From the NCBI GenBank assembly GCA_029541985.1, contig CP095414.1, positions 1,550,001 through 1,614,000 on the forward strand: a stretch of DNA of 64,000 nucleotides, given 5' to 3'. The notes below the pieces were generated by a model. It was not told where the DNA came from. It did not search any database and saw only the letters and a list, made by a program, of their open reading frames with translations. Position numbers and translations under genes: made by a program. Position 1 is the first letter of the stretch. The number at the start of each line of letters is the position of its first letter. Positions 48,458 to 56,729 of the stretch are shown in pieces. Origin of the DNA: Bacteroidales bacterium F22 (lineage in GTDB: Bacteria; Bacteroidota; Bacteroidia; Bacteroidales; Bacteroidaceae).

Positions 48458-50920
48458 CTATTGCAAGAACGAATAACTAGTTGTTTTCTCTGCTTCAGTA
48501 GTATACTCTGAAGGAAGATTAGCAAAGAAATCCAATCCCGTTTTCTCCTCTATCTCATCAATTGACATAGTAGATGAAGTCCAATCACCCCAACCCGTAG
48601 TAGGGAAATAGAATCCGACCCCTTGTACACTATTGCAATTACCAGGAGTTACGAAACTAGCCTTCACGATCACCTTATAATAGCCATCAGGAAGCGGACA
48701 AGCATTGCCCGATGCATCAGTAGTCGTCATAGGATTATCCCCAAAGACAGGACCAGTCACGACAAATAACGTATCCGTAGATGCGAGATTATCCCATCCT
48801 TGTTCTTTGTTTTCTAAAGCACCCCAATTACCTTGATTCAAGGAACTAACCTGAGGAGTCATATTAGAAAAATAGAAAGTCTGTTTATTTTGCAACACGC
48901 TTACTTGTCTAGAATTAGAAGCGAGTTGATGACCACGGTCATAAGTAACGCCATCAAAAGCAGCATAAGAACGACTCAAATTAGCTTGGTCAGCAGCAGG
49001 AAGAGCAGGATCATAAGTCCAAGCTTCGTTACGACCAGCATCATTATCTGGATAAGCATCATTCTGCATGACATATGCTACCCAAAGAGCAACCCGTTTG
49101 GTCTTATCAAACAACAGCGAATAACTTCTAAGTGTAGAAGTCCCCGTTCCAGTAGTATGAACTACATAAGTTAGGTTATCGTTATTGACCAACTTAGCAG
49201 AATACGCATAGCCATCTCCATAAGTTTCAGCCACTGGATTCTGGATTTGTACTTGTCCATCAATAGCAGGAACCTCACCACAAGAAGCATAAGCTAGTTC
49301 TGATGGATTCACAGGATCTACAGGAATAGGATCTCCTCCAGGAACTTCAGGAATAAACCGTTCACCAGTCAATCCAGCAGCCCCAGCTACACTATTAAGG
49401 ATAACCTCATTAGTTCCGTCATAATACACATAGATACCGACTAAATCTCCGAATCCATCAGGAATCAATTCATCCTTGAAAGTGGCATCGTCTCGTGTAA
49501 ACACGACAAAATTATCATTCGATTCAGACTCAAATCCAGCATTACCAACAGACCAAGCACTCCCTCTAAAAGCCGTTTTGACCTGAACTCCACTAACCTT
49601 GATATACACACAATTATAATCACCAGAGACTAGCTGTGCTGGAGTAATAGCTACAGGTTCTAGCATCTTATCACTAGCAAGCACTTTCAATTTAGCAGCC
49701 GCAACGACCAATTCAGGTTGTCCTTTGTAAACCGTCAAATTAGCCCCGTCAAGAGTAATTTCAATTTCATCACCCAACTTATAGGAGAACGAATCATAAC
49801 CATCAGGACTATAAAGCACGATTCCCTTGCTACCATCAGAGACAATGATCTGACTAGAGCTCACATTTCCAGTAGTAGGGTCAGAGATAACGATACCCTT
49901 CACCGTAGGCATGCTCGAAAAGTCAGATACATCAGAACCACTATACATAGCACGAAGAGCAGAGATAGTCCCAGCCTCAGGAGTTTCCCCACCAGGATTA
50001 TCATCTCCACCGACAGTTTGGTCCCAAGGGTCTATAGTAGCCCCCTCAAGGATAGCCTCATGAGTATCCGTATCAAGAACCATATTGAAAGTAGCAATGA
50101 CATTACCCTCGACAGCAAATGCATCCTCAGATGGAGTATAAGTAAAGTCAGTACCATTCACTGTGATGACAACCTTCTCGACAGCACTTTGGTCATTCCC
50201 TGTGGTTGTCTTGCCAGGGAAAATAATAGCAGACCCAGTAGCCATACCATCTTCGCCAGTCACAGTAAGGGCTATTTGTCCATTACTATCAGACGACAAA
50301 GAATAACTATTATCTTTAAGCGACACTGTAGCCTTAGTATTACTTACATAGGCCATCATAGATACCTTATCAGCATCGATGACGAGTCCATCCTGAGATT
50401 TCACTACAAAATTAGCCTTTGTAAATAGATGTCTAAAAGCTAAATTGACCACTGCATCACTAGCAGCAGAAGCATCAGCAGACACTTCAGAAATCAAGAC
50501 ATCCTTCTCCCCATCTTTAGTCAAGTCGATACTCATCTCACTACCAGTCAAAGCACTAGCATAAGGATAATAACCAATAAACTTGACATCCTTATCTTCA
50601 GGATAGACCAATTTAGTAGAAGCAGCAGTAAGTGCACCATCAGCACCAACAGTATATTCCACATTCGCGCCAGTAGGTTCGACAGAAAAGTCAGACGCAG
50701 CATCAAGCATAAATACGCCCACACTCTCCGTACCATCCCAATTATCACCGACCCGAGTCACCTCAGTCATAGGAGTCAGAGAAGAGCTCAACTGTACCGC
50801 GACCTCATCTGGGTTTGGATTCGGATCCACAGTAGGGTCAGGAATATACGTACCCCCACCACACGAAGCAAGAAGTGACAAGACGGTTACACCAGCAAAA
50901 AATAAGTTATTGAATTTCAT
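48458..50920 (-). CDS. Fimbrillin-like / DUF5689-like / NUC-type endonuclease fusion lipoprotein
   Basis: This 820-aa three-module lipoprotein begins with lipobox LLASC (Cys20). Residues about 35-310 resemble a fimbrillin/Mfa-like domain (SVGVFMLDAASDF, VKFIGYYPYA, AFRHLFTKANFVV). Residues about 320-530 look like a DUF5689 OB-type domain (PTVKGIVISDPTTGN, IIVSDGSKGIVLYSP). Residues about 550-820 are a DNA/RNA non-specific endonuclease with YDRGHQLASNSR (DRGH about 661-664), SNMTPQVSSLNQGNWGALE and VVTGPVFG, so the catalytic His, metal Asn and Glu are kept. It should be a surface or periplasmic Mg2+-dependent nuclease tethered by the lipid. It follows a fimbrillin-like gene by 19 bases. It has two paralogous nucleases at 56730 and 58491. 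Confidence 0.88.
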   Translation of the reverse strand: MKFNNLFFAGVTVLSLLASCGGGTYIPDPTVDPNPNPDEVAVQLSSSLTPMTEVTRVGDNWDGTESVGVFMLDAASDFSVEPTGANVEYTVGADGALTAASTKLVYPEDKDVKFIGYYPYASALTGSEMSIDLTKDGEKDVLISEVSADASAASDAVVNLAFRHLFTKANFVVKSQDGLVIDADKVSMMAYVSNTKATVSLKDNSYSLSSDSNGQIALTVTGEDGMATGSAIIFPGKTTTGNDQSAVEKVVITVNGTDFTYTPSEDAFAVEGNVIATFNMVLDTDTHEAILEGATIDPWDQTVGGDDNPGGETPEAGTISALRAMYSGSDVSDFSSMPTVKGIVISDPTTGNVSSSQIIVSDGSKGIVLYSPDGYDSFSYKLGDEIEITLDGANLTVYKGQPELVVAAAKLKVLASDKMLEPVAITPAQLVSGDYNCVYIKVSGVQVKTAFRGSAWSVGNAGFESESNDNFVVFTRDDATFKDELIPDGFGDLVGIYVYYDGTNEVILNSVAGAAGLTGERFIPEVPGGDPIPVDPVNPSELAYASCGEVPAIDGQVQIQNPVAETYGDGYAYSAKLVNNDNLTYVVHTTGTGTSTLRSYSLLFDKTKRVALWVAYVMQNDAYPDNDAGRNEAWTYDPALPAADQANLSRSYAAFDGVTYDRGHQLASNSRQVSVLQNKQTFYFSNMTPQVSSLNQGNWGALENKEQGWDNLASTDTLFVVTGPVFGDNPMTTTDASGNACPLPDGYYKVIVKASFVTPGNCNSVQGVGFYFPTTGWGDWTSSTMSIDEIEEKTGLDFFANLPSEYTTEAEKTTSYSFLQ

Positions 50921-50939
50921 ATTATATACTTAGTTGTTA

Positions 50940-52310
50940 TTAATTAAATTGAAGACCGAACATGATGAAACGTGAATTACTATTCGACGTATCCTCAGAA
51001 GTAGCGATATCTATCGTTTCACCTTCAGTGACGTCACAGACAAACATATTGACCCCTAGTTCCGCTTCGAAAGCGTCTATATTTGCTATTTCATTATCAT
51101 GAGCACATACATTAGTAGGATCATCTTTGTCCCCTTTGTAAAGCTGTAAACTACCTTTATCACCAACAACAATCATTGGAGATTTACCATTCCAAGGGAT
51201 TGCAAAGAAACGCATCTTAGTCTTCCCAGCAGGCACAGTGATAGTCGCTGTTCCTTTCTTACTAGAAGAAGAGAATTTAACATAGTCTGTTACCGACCCG
51301 AAATTAGCCAAATTAGCCGTCTTAGGTCCTTTGTCAGCACCAGGAAAATAGACATAGTCATTATAAGCTGTCAAAGCATCAATAAAATGCATATCAGAAC
51401 TCAAATCAGTATTATCAAATTCATCTCCAGTTTCGCCACCAGTCTCTCCACCGGTCTCTCCACCGGTCTCGCCACCAGTTTCACCACCGGTAGGTTCAGT
51501 ACGTTTAATAGCTTCGGTCCATTCATTGACAGTATCCACGATCTCAGCAGTAGCAGTCGTTCCAGAAAGAGTCAACTTCAATTTTGTTCTAGAATTAACC
51601 TTAAAATTGATAGCAGATGCATCCCAAGTATATACCTTATCCCCAACAGTCACAGTCACATAATCCACCGTTTCACCAGGTAGTACGATTAAGTCAGCAG
51701 TCGATTCAGTAGTAACAGGAGTCAAATCCATTTTAGTCGTTCCCAAGGTCAATGTTCCGTCAGCCACAGTAAAAGAAGCATCCACGATCGCATGAACAGT
51801 ATAGGTAGCATCCATTATCGTCTGGTCAGCAGTAGTTAAACTAATCTGAGCCAACTGATGTTTGAAATTAAGAGCAACAGCCTCTGTAGAAGCATTATTG
51901 TAATCAGTAGGAGTCATGGCATACATCAAGTCATGCTCCCCTTCCGTAGACAAATCGATAGCAACAGTAGTCTCACTAGCTGCATCATAAGGATACACAG
52001 CCTTGAAAGAGACATTCCCTGTAATAGGGTATTTGATACTCTCAGCAGTAGCCGTTAGATTACCTTGTTCAGATACACTGTATTGAACATTGCTAGCAGC
52101 TGCAGCACCCTCTTGATACATAAATACGCCGACGTTTTCAGCACCAGTCCAAGAATCCAGACGTGTTGTTTTGGTACTGTGCCCTTGAAGATTGGAAGAA
52201 AAAGAAACATCTCTGTTCATGACAGGCACTTCCTTTTTCTCGCTAGAACATGAAGCTAAGGCAAGAAACAGGACAGAAAGAGCCCAAGGATAAATTCTCA
52301 TTACTTTCAT
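50940..52310 (-). CDS. Fimbrillin-like lipoprotein with GGET repeat linker
   Basis: The 456-aa protein has lipobox ALASC (Cys about 21). The N-terminal half (about residues 30-275) looks like a fimbrillin/Mfa-like domain, with ENVGVFMYQEGAAA, VSFKAVYPYDA and LNFKHQLAQISL. A linker of five GGET repeats follows. The C-terminal 150 residues (VKFSSSSKKGTATITVPAGK, MRFFAIPWNG, VVGDKGSLQLYKGD, ending SRFIMFGLQFN) match the ends of the lipoproteins at 52663 and 54887. I do not recognise this C-terminal domain. Lipidation and fold suggest a surface adhesin or minor fimbrial part. It is the first gene of an operon with the 820-aa nuclease. Confidence 0.8.
   Translation of the reverse strand: MKVMRIYPWALSVLFLALASCSSEKKEVPVMNRDVSFSSNLQGHSTKTTRLDSWTGAENVGVFMYQEGAAAASNVQYSVSEQGNLTATAESIKYPITGNVSFKAVYPYDAASETTVAIDLSTEGEHDLMYAMTPTDYNNASTEAVALNFKHQLAQISLTTADQTIMDATYTVHAIVDASFTVADGTLTLGTTKMDLTPVTTESTADLIVLPGETVDYVTVTVGDKVYTWDASAINFKVNSRTKLKLTLSGTTATAEIVDTVNEWTEAIKRTEPTGGETGGETGGETGGETGGETGDEFDNTDLSSDMHFIDALTAYNDYVYFPGADKGPKTANLANFGSVTDYVKFSSSSKKGTATITVPAGKTKMRFFAIPWNGKSPMIVVGDKGSLQLYKGDKDDPTNVCAHDNEIANIDAFEAELGVNMFVCDVTEGETIDIATSEDTSNSNSRFIMFGLQFN
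51426..51490 (-). repeat. In-frame 12-base tandem repeat coding (GGET)5
   Basis: About five 12-base units of the type CCACC(A/G)GT(C/T)TC(T/G) encode Gly-Gly-Glu-Thr repeats in the linker of the fimbrillin-like lipoprotein. The unit is a multiple of three, so gain or loss would change linker length without a frameshift. Confidence 0.85.
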
Positions 52311-52662
52311 TACATTGATTTTTTATTTGTACACTTCTATTTTCTTTTGAACCAGACAAACCGATAAACAGACAACTTGGTGCACATAGTTAAAGTACTG
52401 AAAACAAAATTACAAGAAAAAAGGATATACTTCCATTATTTCATCACTTTTTATTCCATTTAACATCTTACTTTTAGTTATCAAATTTGTCGATATCAGT
52501 ACAAAAAGAAAGATATCGTCCCATGTAATAGTACTTTATTACCATGGAACGATATCTATAATTAAAATTTCGGTTGAGATTACTCCTGTTCGATATTACA
52601 AAACGAAGACTAAAATCAGTCAACTTTGATAATAGTAGCAATAGGAAGTTCTATAAACATCA
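52311..52662. other. Intergenic region between fimbrillin-like cassettes
   Basis: No gene is visible. It holds a possible minus-strand -7 box TAATTTTG (52405-52412) about 95 bases upstream of the 456-aa lipoprotein gene and the hairpin at 52511-52557. The rest is AT-rich without recognisable structure. Confidence 0.5.
52511..52557 (-). terminator. Terminator-like hairpin, copy 1
   Basis: AGATATCGT (52511-52519) pairs with ACGATATCT (52549-52557), and CCATG (52521-52525) with CATGG. It follows the stop of the 483-aa lipoprotein gene. Its left arm differs by one base in 18 from the hairpin at 54465-54506. Confidence 0.65.
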
Positions 52663-54114
52663 TTAATTAGAATTCGGAATAAAATGGAACCCGAATAAGA
52701 CAAAACGAAAATGATCTTGATTAGAAGAGACACTTTCAATTAATATGTCATCATCTGGATCCACATTCATTGAAAACTTGCTTGAACCTGGAACTGGTGT
52801 ATCGGTTTCATTTGATAGCGTTCCATCTATAGGAACGAACAAATTAAAATTAACAATAGTACTTTGAAAACCACAAGTATTTCCATTTTCTGAATTATCT
52901 CCTTCATCCAAATACATATACTTTATATCGCTTCCATTAGTCACTTTTATTTCCGGTTTATCAGCATTCCATGGAATAGCGTAGAATGTCATAGTGCTTC
53001 CTTGTGCTACAGAAGCAGGTACATGCAATGTCGCTTTTCCTACAGTATTTATGTTTGATATCTTTATTGACCTAATCCCATATTCTTCAGGAAAACCAGC
53101 CGAATTATCATCATCAATCTTTACTGCAGTATTAACTTGACCATTCGATTTGAAAAGTTCTTTCATAGAATAGTCAGACTGATATTCAGTAGTAAACACA
53201 TAAGCATTGAGTGTCAAGACACGTCCAGAAGTAATTTGCAAATCACTAGCTATAGCTAACTGATCTTCATAAGTTTCACCATCCTCAGTAGTTACTGTGA
53301 TAGTATAAGTACCGACTTTTAGAGTAGTAGGAAGGATAGCCATGTAACCAGTAAAGAGATGTTCATTATCAGGAACAGAAGTTCCTGTGACAGTTAGGTC
53401 AATAGATTCACTAGTACTCTGAGTAGTTCCATCCACATGTTGAGAGGTAACGAATACCGCTTGTCCACTAGGAGCTGTAAACTTTATCTCACGCACATTA
53501 CTAGTGACATCATCAGGCATTACTATTTTAAACCTCAAGTGACTTGTTTCATGTTTGAAATTTATTTGAAGGTTTGTTATATCTGTAACGAGTCCCATGT
53601 CATCGTCAGTCATATAAGTAAAGTCTTGAATGCTACTCGTATCATCATTCCCCACTTGTGTTTGACCAGTCATGACCATATCAATATCATTGAAATTAGT
53701 ACCATTAGGGACTTTTTTCGAAGGATAAAAAGCATTAATAGCATTGGTCAAACTTGTTCCATTAAAAAGTCCAAGAGAAATGCCAGACCCCTCCTGATAA
53801 GTAAAAGTCGAACTCACTTGAGCACCACCACCTATTGCCTGAGCATATAGTTCAAACGCATCTCCAGTAGTCCATGTCAAGTCAACAGTCCCAGTATCAT
53901 ATCCAGAAAAGGAAAGACGAGTTTGAGGGACATTTTGTGTCACTGAACTACTAGCCTTTTTATCTGAAGGCATAGGAATAGCTGCTTGTATCTGAATCAT
54001 TTCAGCTTGTTCTGAAGTCTCTTTTGAGAATGTCTCATCATCTGAGGAACAAGATATAGCAAAAACACTCAACACAGAAAGAAGTGTCAAGTAAGTATAC
54101 GTTTTTCTAAGCAT
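52663..54114 (-). CDS. Fimbrillin-like lipoprotein, duplicate cassette copy 1
   Basis: The 483-aa protein begins [18 protein letters not shown] with lipobox FAISC (Cys22), almost the same as the 478-aa paralogue at 54887. The N-terminal 300 residues read as a fimbrillin-like beta domain ([82 protein letters not shown]). The C-terminal part carries TFYAIPWNADKPEIKV and ends FRFVLFGFHFIPNSN, the shared unrecognised domain. It probably sits on the cell surface. A 70-aa peptide gene lies 34 bases upstream in the same transcript. Confidence 0.78.
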   Translation of the reverse strand: MLRKTYTYLTLLSVLSVFAISCSSDDETFSKETSEQAEMIQIQAAIPMPSDKKASSSVTQNVPQTRLSFSGYDTGTVDLTWTTGDAFELYAQAIGGGAQVSSTFTYQEGSGISLGLFNGTSLTNAINAFYPSKKVPNGTNFNDIDMVMTGQTQVGNDDTSSIQDFTYMTDDDMGLVTDITNLQINFKHETSHLRFKIVMPDDVTSNVREIKFTAPSGQAVFVTSQHVDGTTQSTSESIDLTVTGTSVPDNEHLFTGYMAILPTTLKVGTYTITVTTEDGETYEDQLAIASDLQITSGRVLTLNAYVFTTEYQSDYSMKELFKSNGQVNTAVKIDDDNSAGFPEEYGIRSIKISNINTVGKATLHVPASVAQGSTMTFYAIPWNADKPEIKVTNGSDIKYMYLDEGDNSENGNTCGFQSTIVNFNLFVPIDGTLSNETDTPVPGSSKFSMNVDPDDDILIESVSSNQDHFRFVLFGFHFIPNSN

Positions 54115-54148
54115 AATTATTGCAGTTTACAAATTAGGTGTTTCTTTT

Positions 54149-54361
54149 TTAATCAAAAGGATTCTCCATCTGATTACTTGGTGAATCTAAAATATCAAAT
54201 TGAGAGACTTGAGGAGAAGAGGAAGAAGACCCAGTATTAATATCTTGCAGCTCAGAACTGTAATCAATAGAAGCTGGAGTCACTGACCCAGCGGCAAAAC
54301 CTGCAGATTCGACTTCAAAAGAATAGACTTTCGTGTCTGGTGATAAATAACCTTTTTTCAT
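54149..54361 (-). CDS. 70-aa small protein of duplicated cassette, copy 1
   Basis: This small protein has no signal peptide or membrane helix. Its first 26 residues (starting MKKGYLSPDTKVYSFEVES) and its last 19 (PQVSQFDILDSPSNQMENP) are almost identical to the 72-aa paralogue at 56361, while the middle 22-28 residues differ and are Ser-rich. The conserved ends and a -7 box at the same distance support a real gene. Similar short MKK.Y..P proteins occur near fimbrial operons in Bacteroidales, from memory. Function unknown; a precursor peptide, chaperone-like partner or regulatory leader are options. Confidence 0.75.
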   Translation of the reverse strand: MKKGYLSPDTKVYSFEVESAGFAAGSVTPASIDYSSELQDINTGSSSSSPQVSQFDILDSPSNQMENPFD

Positions 54362-54407
54362 GTTTTACTAACCTTTAAAATTCGTATTAATTTCAATGTA
54401 TTAAGAG

Positions 54408-54415
54408 CAAATATA
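54408..54415 (-). promoter_or_regulatory. -7 promoter box, cassette copy 1
   Basis: The minus strand reads TATATTTG, 47 bases from the first base of the small-protein gene. The second cassette has the same octamer at the same distance. Confidence 0.6.
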
Positions 54416-54464
54416 ACAATAAATTACAACAAAATGAACAAAAAAGTTTTTATTATAGAAAGAA

Positions 54465-54506
54465 AATATCGTTCCATGTAATAATTTATCACAATGGAAC
54501 GATATT
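54465..54506 (-). terminator. Terminator-like hairpin, copy 2
   Basis: AATATCGTTCCAT (54465-54477) pairs perfectly with ATGGAACGATATT (54494-54506). It follows the ybjQ-like stop on the minus strand and is nearly the same as the hairpin at 52511-52557. Confidence 0.7.
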
Positions 54507-54564
54507 ATTAATACTAGTCACAGTTGATTTGACTAGCCGTTAATCTTACATGATGCAAACTTAA

Positions 54565-54885
54565 CTATTCAACTTTCACAGCAGTACCCGTAGCGACCAC
54601 CATAAGCATAGATCCTGATCCGCCTACAGTTTCATAGTCGAGGTCAACCCCAACGACCGCATTGGCACCAAGAGCCGCCGCCTTTGTATTCATTTCCCGG
54701 AGCGCAGTTTCCTTTGCTTCCCGGAGAACCTTCTCATAGGATTTAGAACGTCCACCAACCACATCACGGATGTTAGCAAAAAAGTCACGAAAGATATTCG
54801 CTCCTATGATGGTGTCTCCAGATACGATACCGTAGTAAGCAATAATTTTATGTCCCTCTATAGTGGGCGTAGTTGTTGTAATCAT
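54565..54885 (-). CDS. YbjQ/UPF0145 family protein
   Basis: The 106-aa protein matches the YbjQ family (PF01906): [57 protein letters not shown] and [20 protein letters not shown]. The family forms a pentameric small fold often called heavy-metal binding, without proven function. It begins one base after the stop of the 478-aa fimbrillin-like gene, so it belongs to that transcript. The sister cassette has no such gene, so it was either inserted in one copy or lost from the other. Confidence 0.93.
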   Translation of the reverse strand: MITTTTPTIEGHKIIAYYGIVSGDTIIGANIFRDFFANIRDVVGGRSKSYEKVLREAKETALREMNTKAAALGANAVVGVDLDYETVGGSGSMLMVVATGTAVKVE

Positions 54886-54886
54886 A

Positions 54887-56323
54887 TTAATTTACTTCTG
54901 ATTGGTAAGTAAAATTCAATCCAAAGATGATAAAACGAAGATTGGTAGTTGTTGTAGTTGCAGCTGACGAAATAATAATATTTTCCCCTCCTGTTACATC
55001 ACATTCAAACATACTAGCTCCTGATACAACATCTGATTCAGCATCAGTAGTAGTCCCATCGACAACCGTAAACTTATCAAAATTAACGACTTCATCGACC
55101 GAGCCACAAGCATTTCCTGTCGAAGGATCGTTATCACCTCGTTCTAACTTCAAATAGCCTTTATCACCAACTTTTATTATTGGTTTATCTCCATCCCACG
55201 GAATCGCATAAAAACGCATCTTAGTAGCATTAGTTGGAACAGTCAAAGTAGCAGAACCTTTAGTTGAACTAGTAGAGAATTTTACATATTCTCCTACGTT
55301 ATATTCTGCAGGAAAAGTAGCCTTATCATTAATGTAAACCTTAGCACCATCGTCAATTGACAGCACATCATTCATCAAAACATTAGATTTAAATTCAGTA
55401 GTAAACAAAGATGCATTAATAGGATAAACACGTCCAGCTTCGATATCCATAGTATCATCAAGAGGTAAAAATGCTTCATAAGACTTATCATCTGCAGTAG
55501 TTACTGTTATGGTATAAGTTCCTACGAGCAATGTAGTAGGAAGAACAGCCATAGACCCGATGAAAGAATGGTTAGCGTCAGGAGCCGAATTACCAGAAAC
55601 AGCTAAACTAATAGAATGATTAACTGTTACGCTTGATCCATTAACTGTTTTAGAAGTAACAAATGGATCAGTTTCGTCAGGAGCTGTAAACTCAACCGCT
55701 GTCACATTACTAGTGACATCATCAGGCAATGTAATCAGAAATCTCAATTGAGCTGTCTCATGTTTAAATGAGACTTTTAAACCTGTAAGATCTCTCACGA
55801 TACCTGGATTCTGATCAGTCATATACGTGAAATCATCAAGATTTGATGTATCATCATTACCAACTTGTGTTTGTCCAATCATATTCATAACGATATCATC
55901 GTAAAGATCTGTACTTGAAGCTTTTGACGCTGGATAAAAGGCATCAGTCACTGATGTAATATTAGTTCCAGAAAAGAGTCCAAGAATGCTTGTTGAACCA
56001 GTATAGGTAAAAGTCGCATGCACAGAAGTAGTTACACCAGCAGTAGTTGTTGAGGCTGCATACAGTTCAAAAGCGTCGCCGGTTTCCCATGCTAAAGCAA
56101 CAGGTCCATCCTCATAACCCGAAAAGGCGAGACGAGTTTGAGAAGCACTCTTAGGTTCTGATTTATCTGAATCATTCATAGCAGGCATAGAAGCTTGTAT
56201 CTGAATCATTTCAGCTTGTGCAGCAGTCTCTGTTGATAATGTCTCATCATCTGATGAACAAGATACAGTAAAAACACCCAACACAGCAAGAAGTGTCAAG
56301 TAAGTATACGTTTTTTTAAGCAT
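54887..56323 (-). CDS. Fimbrillin-like lipoprotein, duplicate cassette copy 2
   Basis: The 478-aa protein starts [18 protein letters not shown] with lipobox FTVSC (Cys22). It is a close paralogue of the 483-aa protein at 52663: [61 protein letters not shown] and [20 protein letters not shown]. The C-terminal domain has [38 protein letters not shown] and ends [17 protein letters not shown]. It is probably surface exposed. The 72-aa small protein lies 37 bases upstream and the YbjQ-like gene one base downstream. Confidence 0.78.
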   Translation of the reverse strand: MLKKTYTYLTLLAVLGVFTVSCSSDDETLSTETAAQAEMIQIQASMPAMNDSDKSEPKSASQTRLAFSGYEDGPVALAWETGDAFELYAASTTTAGVTTSVHATFTYTGSTSILGLFSGTNITSVTDAFYPASKASSTDLYDDIVMNMIGQTQVGNDDTSNLDDFTYMTDQNPGIVRDLTGLKVSFKHETAQLRFLITLPDDVTSNVTAVEFTAPDETDPFVTSKTVNGSSVTVNHSISLAVSGNSAPDANHSFIGSMAVLPTTLLVGTYTITVTTADDKSYEAFLPLDDTMDIEAGRVYPINASLFTTEFKSNVLMNDVLSIDDGAKVYINDKATFPAEYNVGEYVKFSTSSTKGSATLTVPTNATKMRFYAIPWDGDKPIIKVGDKGYLKLERGDNDPSTGNACGSVDEVVNFDKFTVVDGTTTDAESDVVSGASMFECDVTGGENIIISSAATTTTTNLRFIIFGLNFTYQSEVN

Positions 56324-56360
56324 AATAAATTTATTTGTGTTTACACTAGATGATTTTTAA

Positions 56361-56579
56361 TTAGAATGGATTCTCCATCTGATTACTTGATGAATCTAAA
56401 ATATCAAATTGAGATACTTGAGGAGAAGAAGTACTAGAAGAAGCTGATTCACTATCAATCTCTTCCATACCATAACTAGTGCCAAAAGAGGCTGTACCCA
56501 CTGACCCAGCAGCAAAACCTGCAGATTCTACTTCAAAAGAATACACTTCCGTGTCTGGTGATAAATAATTTTTTTTCAT
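56361..56579 (-). CDS. 72-aa small protein of duplicated cassette, copy 2
   Basis: Paralogue of the 70-aa protein at 54149. It begins MKKNYLSPDTEVYSFEVES, continues AGFAAGSV, has a variable Ser/Gly/Glu-rich middle (ASFGTSYGMEEIDSES), and ends PQVSQFDILDSSSNQMENP followed by F. There are no cysteines, signal peptide or membrane helix. The conserved-variable-conserved pattern indicates selection on both ends. It heads the transcript that continues with the 478-aa lipoprotein and the YbjQ-like gene. Function unknown. Confidence 0.75.
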   Translation of the reverse strand: MKKNYLSPDTEVYSFEVESAGFAAGSVGTASFGTSYGMEEIDSESASSSTSSPQVSQFDILDSSSNQMENPF

Positions 56580-56625
56580 GTTTTACTAAACTTTTAAATC
56601 TTTACTAAATACAAATCAATTGATA

Positions 56626-56633
56626 CAAATATA
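56626..56633 (-). promoter_or_regulatory. -7 promoter box, cassette copy 2
   Basis: The minus strand reads TATATTTG, 47 bases from the first base of the 72-aa gene, mirroring copy 1. Confidence 0.6.
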
Positions 56634-56729
56634 AGGATAATTTATGAATAGATAGACTTATTAGTCAATAATTACAAACTTATAATCATTACAAAGAATA
56701 ATATACACTTCATTTAATCTTATTGGATA

